A stretch of 64,000 nucleotides of DNA from Larus michahellis (GCF_964199755.1 NC_133896.1:99012549-99076548), one strand, 5' to 3'; counted from the first letter of the stretch, positions 12,601 to 26,400 are shown. Numbers and translations: made by a program. The notes: generated by a model not told the origin, from the sequence alone.

Positions 12601-13777
12601 CAGGAACTGCGCCTCACTGCCTGTCACCTTCCGGCACCAAAACAGCCACTCAGCATCGCCACACATTGACTCAGGGAATCACAGAAAAGGTTTCGTTTGC
12701 TCACACAAAACCCCTCAGCAGTATTAAAACCCAATACTGATGAACAGTTGAAGTTCTTGCACCAATAATTACTTCATTTCACATTAAGGAAAAAAGCAAC
12801 TTTCAGCATTCACCTTATACTGCCTCTCACACACTGGAAATTACTTCCTTACCGTTTCTACAAGTTCTTGCATTCCTTTCTGTTGTACTGGTAAAAGCGC
12901 CATTGCCTGCTGTACAGAATATTAGTACAGGTGTTAGTTCCCCCTGTAGAGGAGAAACTGCCTGTGGAAGGAGTTTTTGCGTGGAAAAACTCCTATTTAG
13001 TGAATGAAGTATTTTGCCTGTGAAAGGACATTAGCTATTAACATGTAAGATACCGAGATGTAATATGTACAAAATATTCTGTAAATACGAACACTTCAAA
13101 GAATGAAAACTAGAGTATGTGGAGAATTAGAGGTATTCTTTTCTAGAAAGTAGCTGATTTTTTTGTTTCACCAGAAATCCCCGACTATGCTGAGAAAGTA
13201 AATTGGACACCAGAGCAGAGCTGTTTTTCTCAGCATCAGCAGTCATGAGTCCACATTATTTTACTTCTACTGGTATATATATTTTTGAGCTGTTAATCAA
13301 CAGCATCTTTGTCCCACACAGCCCAGCCCCTCCACCTTTCAACGCCAAGTTACTAGCTTTAATTTTGTCAGCGCGCAAACACAATAGTACTTGGTGTAAG
13401 GAAAAAAAAATAAATCTCACCTTAGAACTCAGTTCTACCTGTACAGCCTTCAGGAGGCCACCAGCAACAATCATGGTAATACCAAGGCAGGCAAGTTGCT
13501 ACCCCACTGTAACCTGAATTTTGTAGGTGCGTGTCGCACAGTTTACAACCACCAGGATATGAATGTGGAATAGGAAGGGACAGGATCATCCAATAAGGTC
13601 ACCTGCAATTCAGGTGAGCAACTGCCTCTCCGCTGAAAAGATATCCATGATTAGAATCTGATTTCTGATAAAGAGGTATGCAGAAGTATGGAGTAGTTTC
13701 TCATGTCTTGCTCATGTGTTGGTTTTTTTTGTTGTTGTTTTTTTTGGGGGGGATAGTTAGCATAATGAATTAGCATA

Positions 13778-13797
13778 ATTCTAATTAGCATTAGAAT
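13778..13797. repeat. Perfect 8-bp inverted repeat with 4-base loop
   Basis: ATTCTAAT, TAGC, ATTAGAAT. It sits next to two TTAGCATAAT copies in an AT-rich patch that repeats the core TTAGCAT. Confidence 0.65.
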
Positions 13798-14242
13798 AAG
13801 CTTACCTGAAATATCTACGCTGAGAATTATTTTTTCATGTGTTGAAGAAATTCTAAATCCTCCCTCATGCATCTAACCTTTTATTCTTTATACTCTTCCT
13901 ATACTCACTTCACTGCAGCCTGGTCACAAAGAAATGCATGCCTGGGTTTTTTTGTCTAATGGGATGAGTTATGCCAACTTTTTTACTACCAGGATGCCTA
14001 GTGCTTAAACAGGAGAGGAAAAATAATTGCTAAAATATGCCCCCATCAGAGAAGAGCTCAGGTCACTGCACTGTATTATTAATAATCTAAAAGAAGTGAA
14101 ATACAACCTTCTGTCTTTTGTCTCCTTGTGCATGCTCTCCTCCAAAATATCTGACCAGTTGGAGCATAATGGTCAGGTGAGTTCTGTCCGCCGCTCTAAG
14201 GAGTACTCAGTTGAGTTTCCTTCACCCAGCCATCCACTTTTT

Positions 14243-14281
14243 AAAAACAAAACAAAACAAAACAAAACAAAACAAAACAAA
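14243..14281. repeat. (AAAAC)n pentanucleotide microsatellite
   Basis: About seven tandem copies of AAAAC followed by a run of seven C. Possibly the decayed A-rich tail of an old retroposed element, but no recognisable body precedes it. Confidence 0.9.
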
Positions 14282-17200
14282 CCCCCCCAAAATCTGAAGC
14301 CTGTGCTTTTTCAAGTTTGGCTGAAATAAGCCCATGGCTTTTGGCAAAGGAGACAGCACAGCAGACAGACCACACGGAAAGCCTCAATTCCTTCAAGAAA
14401 TGATAATAAAAACAATTTGTGAAAGCTCCATAATTAGTCAAGAATTTCCACCAGTGCAAGCAAAGCATTGAAGTGCAGCCTCTGTCAAGGATTCTTATGA
14501 ATCTGCTCAGAAAAGGAAAGCAGGTGGAGACAGACAGAGGAAGACAGTGCAGTGAAACAACTGTGACAACACGTATGTCTATATTAATAGCTTTGAAAAG
14601 CTGGTCACTCCCTGATCTGTCAATGACTACAAAATTTTGCAGTCCTGTTTTTAGTGGAATAGTTTAAAAGGTAAATGTCATTTCAACAATTAAATGACGT
14701 TCCTTAGCTGCCAAAGTCATGAAAAGCTATCTGTTTTGCATTTCATGAACTAAAGAGACAAGAAAAAGTTTTTTATAGCAATTATTAGGAATAAATGATG
14801 AATAGCTACAAAGAAAACAGCAGAGGGAATTTTAAATGATGAGGACCTCTAACATAGTAGTTTTTGTAGTTTTAAGATCAAAAGGCAGACAAGTTTCACA
14901 CATACCTCTAAGAGGCAATAAAGAAAATAATTAAGAGCCTGATGCGAATAAACCAAAAAGGGCAGTGATATTTTATACTCCTTCATACTTCAAAGGGAGA
15001 GAAAACAGAACCTTAGTTTTAACAGTCATCTCTGCTCTACCATAGTAAACTTAATTTAAAGGAAAGATGAAAATTGGACAAACTGCTGGGAAACTCAGTA
15101 CAAGTAAAAGACTTTAAAACCAGCATGGACTGTCATACAAAATACACTATAAAGAAACTGACCAGAAAAAAATAAGAGCAAAGGTCTTTTACAATTATCT
15201 ACGATTATCTACACTTCAAATTCTACCATTCAAGCTAAGAAAGGGTGCTGTAAAGATGACAGGTAGACTCCACGGAGAAGAGCAGACAGGCACCACCGAA
15301 GCACATGCGTGGCAGAGACGCATCCTATGGGCTGGAGTGCGAAACCCAGGCAGCCCTGAAACCAAGCCTAAAAACAAACAGAAGCCCGAACCATGCTGAC
15401 AGAAAGCTGACACCTACAACACAAGAACACAAGGGATTTATGATGTCTTTATTTGTTCTGCCTTAACTTTGATACTCTCCTTTTTAAGTTGCTCCAGTTT
15501 TTTTTTAAAATTGAAAAGCCTTTCCGTTCTCTAGGGAGGTCATCGTACATAGAGGTCCAAGGAAATCTATCTCAAAACTCCACCCCACACAGGATCCCAT
15601 CACAAACCTACATAATTTGCATGCGAACCGAAAAAGGAATGTATAATTTACATTCACTGCAGCATAGCAGATAACAGCACCTTAAACAGGATTGCATACA
15701 GACATGAAAATAGTACCTGTCTTGAACTCGTATTTGATATATCTTTCAATCTCGTGACACAGCAGTGAAAATTTCTGATTCACAAGAATCTTGCTGAGAT
15801 TCAAGATTTGTTTTTAGCTCCTGCTGTGAACACAAAGTAATATTCTGTATCAGAGATAACAGCATTGTAAAATACACACAAAACTGTAAACTCATTTGTG
15901 TATGTAAAACAGCTATGACAGAATATATTCAGGATTCATTCAGGACTACATTTGCAGAACAAAAATTAGAACACTCTCCAGACCCCGAAACAAAATACTG
16001 AAAACAAGGCACTGCTTTTTTTCTTCAGGTTTTACAATGACAATTTTGGAACAAAAAACAAAATGGAGAAAAACAATTAAATCCCAAAGAAAGTCCCTAA
16101 GCCATCTATATTAAAAGGTAACTCATACCAATGTCTCCTTCTGCCCAAGATGACTGATTCATTGGAAGCAAAAACTTGCCTTTTTCACTAAAGCTCAAAT
16201 AAATGTTTCATAACTTTTAAGAGATTTTCCAGCCACAGTTTCATGCAACAAGAAAGCATCACACTGGTCCAAAAAAAATCATTAATGTAAAAAGGTAGGC
16301 AGAACAGGGTTTGTAGTTCTCAGCCCACGTAAGCTATAATCCTGGAAAGTCATCTTCCTTCAGACAAGTGGGCAAAACCACCTCATGTTACTGTTCTCAA
16401 ATAATTACCGGGCATCCTGTCTTAAGTCACATCTGTCACAATACGCACCACATAAATGAGCATGTACCACATATAATATGCAGCATTCGATCCTACTAGA
16501 TAAATCTCACTATCTTAAATTATTCAAGACGCAAAATTATTTCAGAGATTCAAACACTAATAATACTTCATTAATCACTAGTGAAGAACAGCTTTCCAAA
16601 TACTGACAAACTTTTCAGGTATAACACATGCAAAAAGCAAGCTCACCCCTCCCCTGCTCTTGCATCAGTAAAGTTTCTAAGGCTTCAAATAAGTGACACT
16701 TGTGATGAGGACACTCTCTTTCCCAGCAGCAGCTAGACCCCCAACATAATGTTAGGTCCTGATTTTGCAACTAGGTTAATGTAGGACAGCTTCCGTATTG
16801 ATTTCACGGGGGAAGGTCCAGCACACCACTGGAATAATCAGGTCCCAGAATCTGCTCAGGCAATGTATGGCAGGGGCTGAACATACAACAGGCTCCAAGG
16901 AAGTTAACACCAACCACTTAAACCACTCCTCCAGCACCACCGACTTCCAGAATTCTCAGAGTTGTCTTCCAGCTCAGCTTTTTAATAATTACAGTAAGCC
17001 ACAATACGGTGGTTATTTTGTCAATTATCTTCATTTCCCAAAACTAAGTGGGATCAAAATCCAGTACTTTGATGTAAAGGAACAAAACCCCAATATCTTC
17101 CCAAATTCCAGTTCCTAACAGCAGACTATAACCAGTGATGTTTCAATTATGTTTTCACAGCAAAATAATTTATGCTTCTATGCATATTTTATATCATTTT

Positions 17201-19140
17201 TTCAACACAGTAGAGGAAGATGAAACCACACACACAAAGAACTGGTTTGCTACATAAAACAAACAAAAAAATGCTGATTATTAAACCAAACTTCTCTCAT
17301 AAAACTAGACCTCCACTGGCAGTATTCCCACTCCGAACAGTGGCATATACTAGATTTGTCAGTATCAAGAGACTGAAACCATTATTCACTATTCCAAAAG
17401 TTTTAACGTTTTTTGCATCTGTATCAGATTTTAAACTCATAAAATAATGAAACAAACAGCCACATGATACGGAATACTAATAAAGCTGCCTGGAAAAATG
17501 AGTTCCCACTGAGTTGACCTCAAAGACGACTTGAAATACAACTGTATTACTATTTTCAAAACCTATGCACATTTCCAAATTTGATTTTTTTATAAGGCAT
17601 GTGTATGACTGAGTTACCACCAAATAATTCCAAGAATATTTCTTTCCATAAGTCATGATACCAGCCCTTTTTAAAAATAAATTTTAAAAATATATCCTTC
17701 CTTACTCTCAGCTGTAGAAGATGCTATCACCTTTTTGTTTTCTGTAATGCCAGTAGAATTTGGACACCAAGAGACTCTAACATATATTGGTATAGGAAAT
17801 CTTTTGTTGGCATAGCCAATCTTTTTCCTTAACATATATCTGTGCATTTGAGACACTTTTTTGTCTGTCTCCACCACCAATGACTTCTCTGATTTATCAG
17901 TCCGCGGGATAGATGCCTAACAGTTGGAATGACTAGGTCCAGTTATATAGCAGTTGAATCCTTCTTCATAAATGACAGTTTGTTGGTACAGAGAGAGGTA
18001 AGAGGAAGCCATTTTCCTGTGGGAACAACACTATTATACTTCAATTTAGGTGTTTTTTTAGGAAAAAATCACTAGTTATGAGATGTCAGACTTCTGCAGG
18101 ATCTTGGCGGCACGACTTCTCAGAGCCAACACACCGACACATAAGAGTTCTGAGGAGCTGTATATATAATTTTACCCTATTTCAGCAAGGTTTTTGTCCC
18201 TTTCATTTTACATTGTAAGATATATTTGACAAATACACTATTTTCAAGTTCTGCTGTTCAAACAGAAATATTTTCAGAATATCTTCACTCATAGTTAAAT
18301 AAATGCTTTGCTTTTTGTGTGTCTTCAGACTTTGCTTGAGTATAGCCTCAGATGGTTTGCATGTCTTCTAACCATGAAGCTTCATATAGTACCAAACAGA
18401 AATTTAACTTTAAAAGTTGATTTTCTAACTGATCATTTATCTATAAACACATGCATGAAGAATGTATTTACAATACTCGTTTATATAGTTATATGCAGTT
18501 ATATGCTACATATAGTTCTATTTCAAGATAGTGTTACAAAGTTTTGCACAATAAAACTAAGCCCTTATTCTCACATAACCTGGGGAAAAACAGCATGTGA
18601 AACTGTCTTAATCAGGTTTTCTCCGGTACACTTGCAAGCCAGTTTTGCCATGAACTCAAGTTTAATTCATCATAGCATTGACAACTCCATGGAAACAAAC
18701 CAAGTGGATTCTATTACCAGCTACTTTGAAGGTGATTAGCAAAGTAAGACCTTGATTGTAGACTCTAAATATGCAATGGTAAATACTTATGAAAAAACCG
18801 ACTGAGTCAAACTTAAAATAGCCTGCCTTCTGAATGTGGGTTATTTCAGCTTTAAACAAGAAAAATAAAATTTTTGCTCTCGTATCAAGTGAGGTATTAT
18901 TCGGCTCAGATCATTATTTATACAAAAAAGCATTTTATACTTATATTATTACAAGACATTACTGTACATCTTTTTATTAACAGAACTACTTTCAGATGAA
19001 AACTGTATTCAAAAGGCCTCAAAAATAAGTGAACCACAGAATTCCTATTTTTTCTACTAGAGAAAGAATGCATTAATGCCTGGCAAATGCCAGGATCAAT
19101 CCAGCATTTTCCTCTCAGGCGCTTTATTGATCAATGAGGA

Positions 19141-19189
19141 TCACACATACTATGTGTGAACTGAGTTCAAGAGTGAACTGAGTTCAAGA
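19141..19189. repeat. Palindrome followed by two 17-bp direct repeats
   Basis: TCACACATA-C-TATGTGTGA is a near-perfect palindrome at 19141-19159. It overlaps the start of two exact copies of GTGAACTGAGTTCAAGA at 19156-19172 and 19173-19189. It lies about 600 bases left of the CpG island. Confidence 0.75.
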
Positions 19190-19759
19190 GAAGCATACAG
19201 TTTATTTCGGCTGCATGTGTTTTTTTTAGGCCTACAAAACACAACAATTTCCCTGATTCTGTTATAGTAAAGAATAAGTTGTGTCCAAATGTGCCCCTTT
19301 CATATAAAGGCATCTGGAACAGCTGAAATAGATGCAGATGTATTGGTTTAGTGATGTAAATCTAAACACAGAAGATACAAGATTAGATACGGTACATTGG
19401 TTGGGATGCAGTTGTCACAAGTATCTTCCGGTATTTGCTTTTTTTTTTTTTTTCACTCTTCCCTAGCTCATGGCTAGCACTGGAAGGCAATACCATACTA
19501 GATGGACCCACTCAAAGTTGTTCACACGTTACCAATTTTGCCAGGTGCTACCTGTGATTTGGGAGTCTCTGGACTTGCATTCGCAATGGCTGTTCATACA
19601 CAGAAAGTCCAAGACAGCTGTTGTCTGACCATACTAATAAATGCAAAAAGAAATAAAAGAGAAAGGACCTGTACTGCATTCATACAGACACAGCGCTGAA
19701 GCAGGTGTGATCCAACACTGGCATCTCTTCTAAGGCTATGACTACCACACATTCCTGTG

Positions 19760-20460
19760 TGGCAGACTCGTGAGCCCCGGTACAGCAGAGCAATACGTCT
19801 GGCAGGTACCAAGTGCTCCACCGCAGGTTCAGGCGAGGCCCAGGCCTTACAGGCTGCCAACGGTGACACAGTGAAAGCACCACCACAAGCACCAGCTCCA
19901 CAGAGCGCTTTCCGGATCCAGTGTGACGAGGCAGCGTTTTCACACAGACATGTTCCCACAGGGACCACAGCCAAGTCCCTCGGGCCCAGCAGCTGCAACC
20001 ACACAGCCCGAGCCCGGCCTGCTGCCGGCGGTTAGGCCCTCCCGCCTCAGGCCGGCCCGGAGCTACTCCGGAGCCGTTGCCGCGACCGTCAAGTCCCACC
20101 CAACCCCCAGCCGCTCGGGGCCCCCATTGGCTGTTACGAGCAACTCTGCTCGCCGATTGGCTCAGGCTCCTGCCGATCAGCGCGAGAAGGCGACCCCTGG
20201 CGGCAGCGCGGCGGCCGAGCGGCTGGGCGGGCAAGAGATGGCTAATTAACCAAAATAAAGATAGGCTGGTGGCCAAACCGGCGGGGAGCAGGAGGATGGC
20301 AAGGGATCCTACGGCCGGAAACATGGGACAGGTTGTGCCAGATAAACCAGAAAGTAGATAATGCGCAACTCGCCTCTGACAGGTGGCACCCCCAGGCCTG
20401 CCGGCTCCCTCAGCCCTTACACCTCAGGGGAGCGAACGCCTCATGCTGACCACTCCTGGA
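19760..20460. promoter_or_regulatory. Orphan CpG island, probable promoter
   Basis: This roughly 0.7 kb patch is clearly GC-rich with frequent CG dinucleotides in otherwise AT-rich, CpG-poor DNA. Inverted CCAAT boxes (ATTGG) lie at 20126-20130 and 20156-20160. No recognisable protein-coding first exon was found on either strand. The open frames inside are those expected of GC-rich DNA. It could drive a long non-coding RNA or a gene whose exons I failed to see, in either or both directions. Confidence 0.7.
20126..20160 (-). promoter_or_regulatory. Paired CCAAT (NF-Y-type) boxes flanking a palindrome
   Basis: Two ATTGGCT sites (CCAAT on the minus strand) start exactly 30 bp apart. Between them lies CGAGCA-ACTC-TGCTCG, a perfect 6-bp-arm inverted repeat at 20137-20152. 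Multiple NF-Y sites with about three-helical-turn spacing are typical of TATA-less CpG-island promoters. Confidence 0.6.
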
Positions 20461-23400
20461 CTTCTTAAGTCTTTCCTCTATAAAACATACCTTGTGGGGA
20501 GGGGCTGAGAAGATCCCAGTTTCTTCCCCGCCATTACGTCCCTCCCATTAAGGAGGTGCAAGTTTTGGACAAGGCCAAGCATCAACCAACCAGCTTTTCC
20601 TGGCACTTTTACCACAGTGAAATCTAAAGAACAAATATGCTAAAGACTTGACTACAAAAAGTGGTTGACTACAAAGGACTTGTCTTTTCCATCAATTTCT
20701 ACGAAAATCATGCTCTGCCTGCCTGTATCTCCCACCAAATAATTTTAGAGTAACATTTGCCGCGGAAAACCTGCCAACACGTCCATGATGTCACAGTTGT
20801 TAATAAGTTTTACGAAAGCAGAAGTGAACAAGAGAGAGTGCAGACAGTGTTACAAATTAAGAGCTACTGGTCTACTTCTTACAAAAGAAATAAAGCCCAG
20901 GACCCAAAATGGGCCAGTTAACTTTGGTATGCTCCTGAACCTTTAAAATTAAACCCTGCCAGCAGGAAGGGAACATTTTTTCCCCAGCACTCAGCATTAT
21001 TGAATTGAAGCAATTATGGGAAACAATCTTTCAACAGCTGAGAACACTTAAAATTACACCTGACACATTCATACTTCATTTCTTTCTATGACATGATCAC
21101 TATCACCTGTTAGGCAGACAGGAGAATTCCTGACAAAAAAAGTAGGTTTCAGGGCAAATCCTAAATTAAAAAATTTAGCCTATGTACTTACCCTGTGTGA
21201 GACATTCCATTTCAATCAAAACCCCCCAAAAGCCAAAAATTATGAAAATGCCCAACAGGCTTGTGCTCTGTCTTCTACTTTTCTTACCTCCCTTTGAAAA
21301 GCAACTCTTGACCTTTTTAGTTAAGACTTGGCTTTCCACTGGTTGCCTAAGGTGAATTACTAACTTAAGAAATCTGAATGATAAATTCCTCAAGCTACAG
21401 CCTAAAACCCATTGGCACAATTACAGTTTATACATCTGTTAAGCAATTCTTGTATTTAATTCACTTTATCAGTAACAAAAATATGCAGAGATAAAATCTT
21501 ATCCATAGCTTTGTTTCTTAGCTCATCAACTTCATTCAGGATCAATGCCTTTTTTTTATTTTCAACTGCAAAGCCAGAAATGACAGTTCATGAAGAAAGC
21601 TTGTTTAAAGACTTTCTGTGATTGTTGCTGGATCTCCCATGAGACCCAGGAAGACCGAGCTTAAAACATGGAAATTTGACTATAAGCACTGGATTTTTTT
21701 TCTTTGCCGAACTCGGCAAATAAAAACCCATTCTTTGTTTAGGTCATTCAAAACAAGAATGGCTGACACCAAAAGACATCAGAAGATAATACTATGGAAG
21801 ACCTTAGATGCAGAAACCTATGTGCTTTATAGGCCTTCTAATTCTTGTAAGGTGTAGCTGATGACTCACTGATTATTCTTTTATTACTTTACTTTTAGTG
21901 ACTTTAATTTAAAGTAACAGCGCTGCAGCCAAAGCAACACACTGAGCACAGAACCAAGGTAAAAACTGAAGCAAGGCCCCTCTTTCACAAAACTGACAGT
22001 ACTTCAGAAGTTGCTTACTACTGTTTAAATTCTATTTGTAAATAAAATTCCCAGGATCTGGACTAAGACAGATCAGCCAAAGCACTCATGCCACCACTTG
22101 ATTTGTCCATGGTCTGCTTTTCTTATGACTGTATCTCATTTTGCCAGCCTCTAAAATAGACAAACTGCACACAGCACTACCTTAGTGCTCTCCCCGCTCC
22201 TTCACCTTTTCTACACTTCCCTACTTCAACTTTGCAGGCAACTCAGACCACTACAGAGGTCAGAAGCACAGCAAGCCATAGAGACGTCCTGGCAGCACAC
22301 ACTGCTTTCAGCGAACACCTGGGAGGGGTCTCAAACTCCTTCTGGATGTCCCACATTTGGATGGCACAACCCAGGCCAGCAAAAGCCAGCCCATGCGGGG
22401 ACTGTAACCTAATTACATGACTTCGAAACACCCTGCCACCCACCAGGATGAAGCACCGCCAGCGCGCTTCCTTAGCGTCCAGTGTTAAATCACTGCTTCC
22501 ACCCAGCGCTGGGGGACGTGGTCCCGTTGTCCTCTGCCACCAGGACAGATTTCTCAGCACACCCACTGTGGGGAGGAGTGTTATTAACTGCAGATGTTAT
22601 TATTGTCATAAGCTGTTGAGAAGCCTCTCTCTGCACTGTCAAATAACTGCCATATTTTACCTCAGAGGCAGTGACAGCGGCTCAGTGCACATCCCCCAAA
22701 CGTTAACGCATTATGACAATAATGGCTATGGGCAGATACTACTTCCTTCCTTTCCCTTTTAAATGCTCTGGTTTTTTTGACATATTTCTTTTTCCAGTGT
22801 TTCCAGGTTCATTATCATTAATAATACAGTCCACAGAAAGCCTGGGGGTTCATATAAGTTATTTGAGAAACCTCAAGAACTTTAAACCTAATCTTAAACC
22901 CTGAATCCCTCAGTACTATAACTGGGTTAACAGAGCTGTTCATGGAACAGTTTCTCATGACATGCAGGAATCATCATGGGGAAAAAGGCAAATAACTTTG
23001 GGTAGCTGGGTCTGACACACTAGAAAACATCGTTTTTTCACAAGTTTTTTAAATTGTTTCAGTTTGAAAGGGATCATTTTAGACGCTTTAATACAAAAAG
23101 ACAATGACTGCAATTCAGTGGGAGTATAACTAAACCTTTTTTCATCTTGTTTCATGCTGTGTATTTGTCAACATAGTACACAGTACATACTCAGTGGATA
23201 CACGGGTATTTTGATTAGAGCAGTCCAAAATATAAGGTTTGCAGGGTATGAGCTATTTTGATTTCTTTACCTATGGCGATTACCGTTTGATATCATTTAA
23301 ATATTGCCTCTACTTGCATCGGACCAGAACCATCCCTGTTGTCCTTTTCCTCTCCTAGTTGGCTATACAGGGAAATGGAGAAAACTTCTTTCATGGACTC

Positions 23401-26400
23401 ACGAATGTAAGGAAAAGCCAAACAAGCCTCCCTCTTCCTCTGCCTGGCTTCCCATAGCCTGGGGAGAAAGCAGGACACAGAGCAAACAAAAACTACTCAA
23501 CAATCCCTCTCTTGCAAACAAGAGGCCACCAAAGCGAAGGCAGCTGCCCAGGGCACTCCCAACAAAATTGTTCTTGGAATTGCAGGGAACAATGCAATTA
23601 GCAAGAACGGAATCAAAAACACCTTAGCTCAAAAACTATGCACTGTTGGTCAGAGAGGGTGTACTTTCCATTGAAAATTGAGATTTTTTTTTACTTTACT
23701 TCGCTGCTCCCCAAAATCATATGGGCTTTCCAGATCACGTCAGGTGATCCATCATCTTCAGCAACTCAGCCAAATTTCTTTGCCTCCATATCAAAGAGCA
23801 GAAAAAGTACTTTGCCCCTTCCACCATTCTCCCTCATTGTGCGATTACAGTTTTTCCTCAAATCAGCTCTGCCTCTCACACTACACTGCTCCCAACAGAG
23901 GAAGAGAGCACCTTCTTATCATGTGACAAGCAACTGCGCTCTCCTATTTTAGATCTAAACTTAAATCCAAATTGGTATGCAATCTCTCTTTACACTATCA
24001 AAACCTTCCAAGCCCTCCCTCCTCTGAACTGCTATCTTTGACTTTACTATGGTATTACTTTGATTTCTCAGAGGGAGGAGAGAAAGCTTTTATATTGCAA
24101 TGTGTCATTAAAATACATGGCACCCCATCCAAACACTATTATTAATAATCTCCATGCAACACAGCTGTTTATATAAAATAGATGCAGCATGTAACTAATT
24201 TTTCCAGATTCTATAGGTCTGTGATCATGTAAATCTGTTTCACATGAAGGACACATCGCTTTATTTTTAGATGGGATGAGTTAACCAAATGTCTATGTTT
24301 AGAATACAGAAAACCCAACCAAGGCAGACAGATACTGGACATATGCATGAAAGTGTAAAGCCTGAAAAAGACTTGGAAAAATCCTGTAACTGAAGTGCTA
24401 CTGAAATATCCTGTAACTCCTGCTTCACTTTTATGTCTCTATATATAGATATACATCCCATTAATGAAATTCAATCCTAAAGGGAGCTGGCAACCAAAAG
24501 TAGTACAACAGTTTTTGACATTAAAATAAAGCTCGCTCTCATACCTCCCTGTAATTTAGAAATGAGATTTAAATTGCATATAAGTTTTTCATAATAATGG
24601 GATCTTTTCACCTTCAGATATTTTTACCATTGTTAAAACTGATCTACAGAACTTCGGAAGATAAAATGCTCCCATGTATAACTGTCATCTTCAAAATTAC
24701 AAATGAAAACATATATTAAAAAAACCAAAACCCAGAAACTTATATACTATTTAGCCCATTCACCAAAAGTAAAAAAAAAAAAAATCAATAAATAATGTCC
24801 TCCTTTAATTATCTGTTCTAGAAAAAAGATGGAGAAAAGGAAAAAAAAACCAAAACACTTTCTAGTACTTTAAACATGTATGATATCATACATTTCGGTC
24901 CACTAAACTTAAACCCCATTTCTGACATGCTTCTTTTTTTTGAGAGTGAGGGAAACAGGCAAAGTTCCATCAGCTCAAAGGGACTGAATATATGGCAATG
25001 ATGCAATAATGGCTTTAAGTAGCAGCAACAAAGGAATTGGCATTTTCCTTTGAAAGCAAAATAAATTTTTTAGTGTTACGCTATTTTCTGAAGTGCTAGC
25101 ATCTGTAGGTAATTTGATAATTTTGATATGCCAAAACATTACAAATAATGGTGATAAGTCTTTTATGCCTTAGTGATGTAGCACTCAGAGTGGGGCTCTT
25201 GACTTACACTTTCCAGGTACAGTTCTTAATTTTATTCAGCAATTCTTAAACCGGGACATCTTTGTACTGAATTGACAAGTCTACATAAATTAATCTCTCA
25301 TAGAAAAAGCCCCACTTAGTACTGGTGAAGTATGCTTGATAGATAAACTAATTAAAATTAAATTTTGAAAAGTGTTGCGAAGGCTTGTTTTTTTCTTAAC
25401 ACACATACTCTTAATTCATAAAATTGAATGTGCAAGGCAAAATCAGCGCTGTGACAAACACACAGTATTGGTCATGACACCCCAGGTATTTTAAAAGGAA
25501 TTTGTACCTCAGTAAAAGTGCAACATCTCTGTTCCTTCATACCTCTGCTCTCCAAATCTCAGTATGCTTTCCCTGATCAATTTGACTTAACGATTTCCTA
25601 ATGGCCAGAATAAACTAATTAAAAAATCACATTGGATTTTTGTCTGGAATCATGCTTCCTGCAGGTATCAGGAGCTGACAAAAGGGGACAATCCCCTGAG
25701 ACATGCCACAATGAGGAGGTTAGTGACGGCTTTTACTGTCCCTCTGTAATGGTAGGCCAGTCCTTCAGCCAGGGCTCTCACTTCTGTTTCAGCTCCTGCA
25801 CAAGAGGGAACAAGGCAGCAGCAACAGCATAAAACAATTCCAGTGAACATTTCGTATAGGTAGTATTCCCCAATATGGGCACCGAGGAACGCATTGACAA
25901 AATTTTCTTAAAAAGGCACATTCATGCAAGCTGTGGCACAAGGGGCCGGCCAGCGGCAGAGCTGTAGCACTGGCACCAAAGGTGATGTAAGGAGGTTGCT
26001 AAAGCTTTATTTTCCACCCTTTTGAGCAAGGCAGATTCCATCTGCTGGGAGTAGTTCATCAAAACTGCTATTCCCCTTGCTCTGGCCTGGGCAGGACAAT
26101 CCCGAATGACAAGTCAGATGCTGCAGAGCTGCTCAAGAGTTAACAACAGCAACTGCCGGAGCTCAAGCAGCGGCTTCCAAGGACACTGCTCAGAGGATAC
26201 AAGAATGATGCAAGATGTGTTTAAAGCTGTGGTAAGACGAAAAAACAGGTTTTGGGTTTATAAACGAAGACTTGGACATCTTCCGGAATAACAGAAAGAG
26301 GAAGGTTTGTTTGAAGACAGGTTTACCCTGTGGAGGGGTTGGAAAACACTGTACATTTCAAGAGAAGAGGTCCTTGCACAAACCTCTGGGAGATAATGGG

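Larger units (their letters stand above)
9721..19740. other. Intergenic stretch, no supportable gene
   Basis: AT-rich DNA between the DCBLD2 3' end and the CpG island. Several isolated splice-like signals and short open frames occur on the minus strand, but none links to a neighbour in phase to give a protein I recognise. ST3GAL6, which faces the DCBLD2 3' end in human, was looked for by its sialyltransferase motifs and not found. The stretch holds an (AAAAC)n microsatellite, a palindrome at 13778-13797 and a short tandem repeat at 19156-19189. Confidence 0.5.

Noticed and set aside
12660-12690. Possible reverse CR1 3' terminal repeat (AATCACAGAA)
   Set aside because: A single copy only, with no CR1 body beside it.
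9919-17920. Chain of exon-like segments on the minus strand (for example near 17704-17919, 16133-16189, 13804-13856, 12842-12902, 10573-10625)
   Set aside because: Each has a plausible donor and an open frame, but the number of GTAAG donors is about what chance gives in 10 kb. Phases cannot be linked into one protein and none matches a family I know.
18308-18739. 143-codon open frame on the plus strand
   Set aside because: AT-rich, no motif, no promoter context. Within chance expectation.
19680-20324. 214-codon open frame on the minus strand in the CpG island
   Set aside because: GC-rich DNA has few stops. The frame shows low-complexity Arg/Gly/Ala and no family motif, and plus-strand frames of similar quality overlap it.
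22243-22566. Overlapping open frames on both strands near 22.2-22.8 kb
   Set aside because: Moderate GC content gives open frames on both strands. No recognisable domain.
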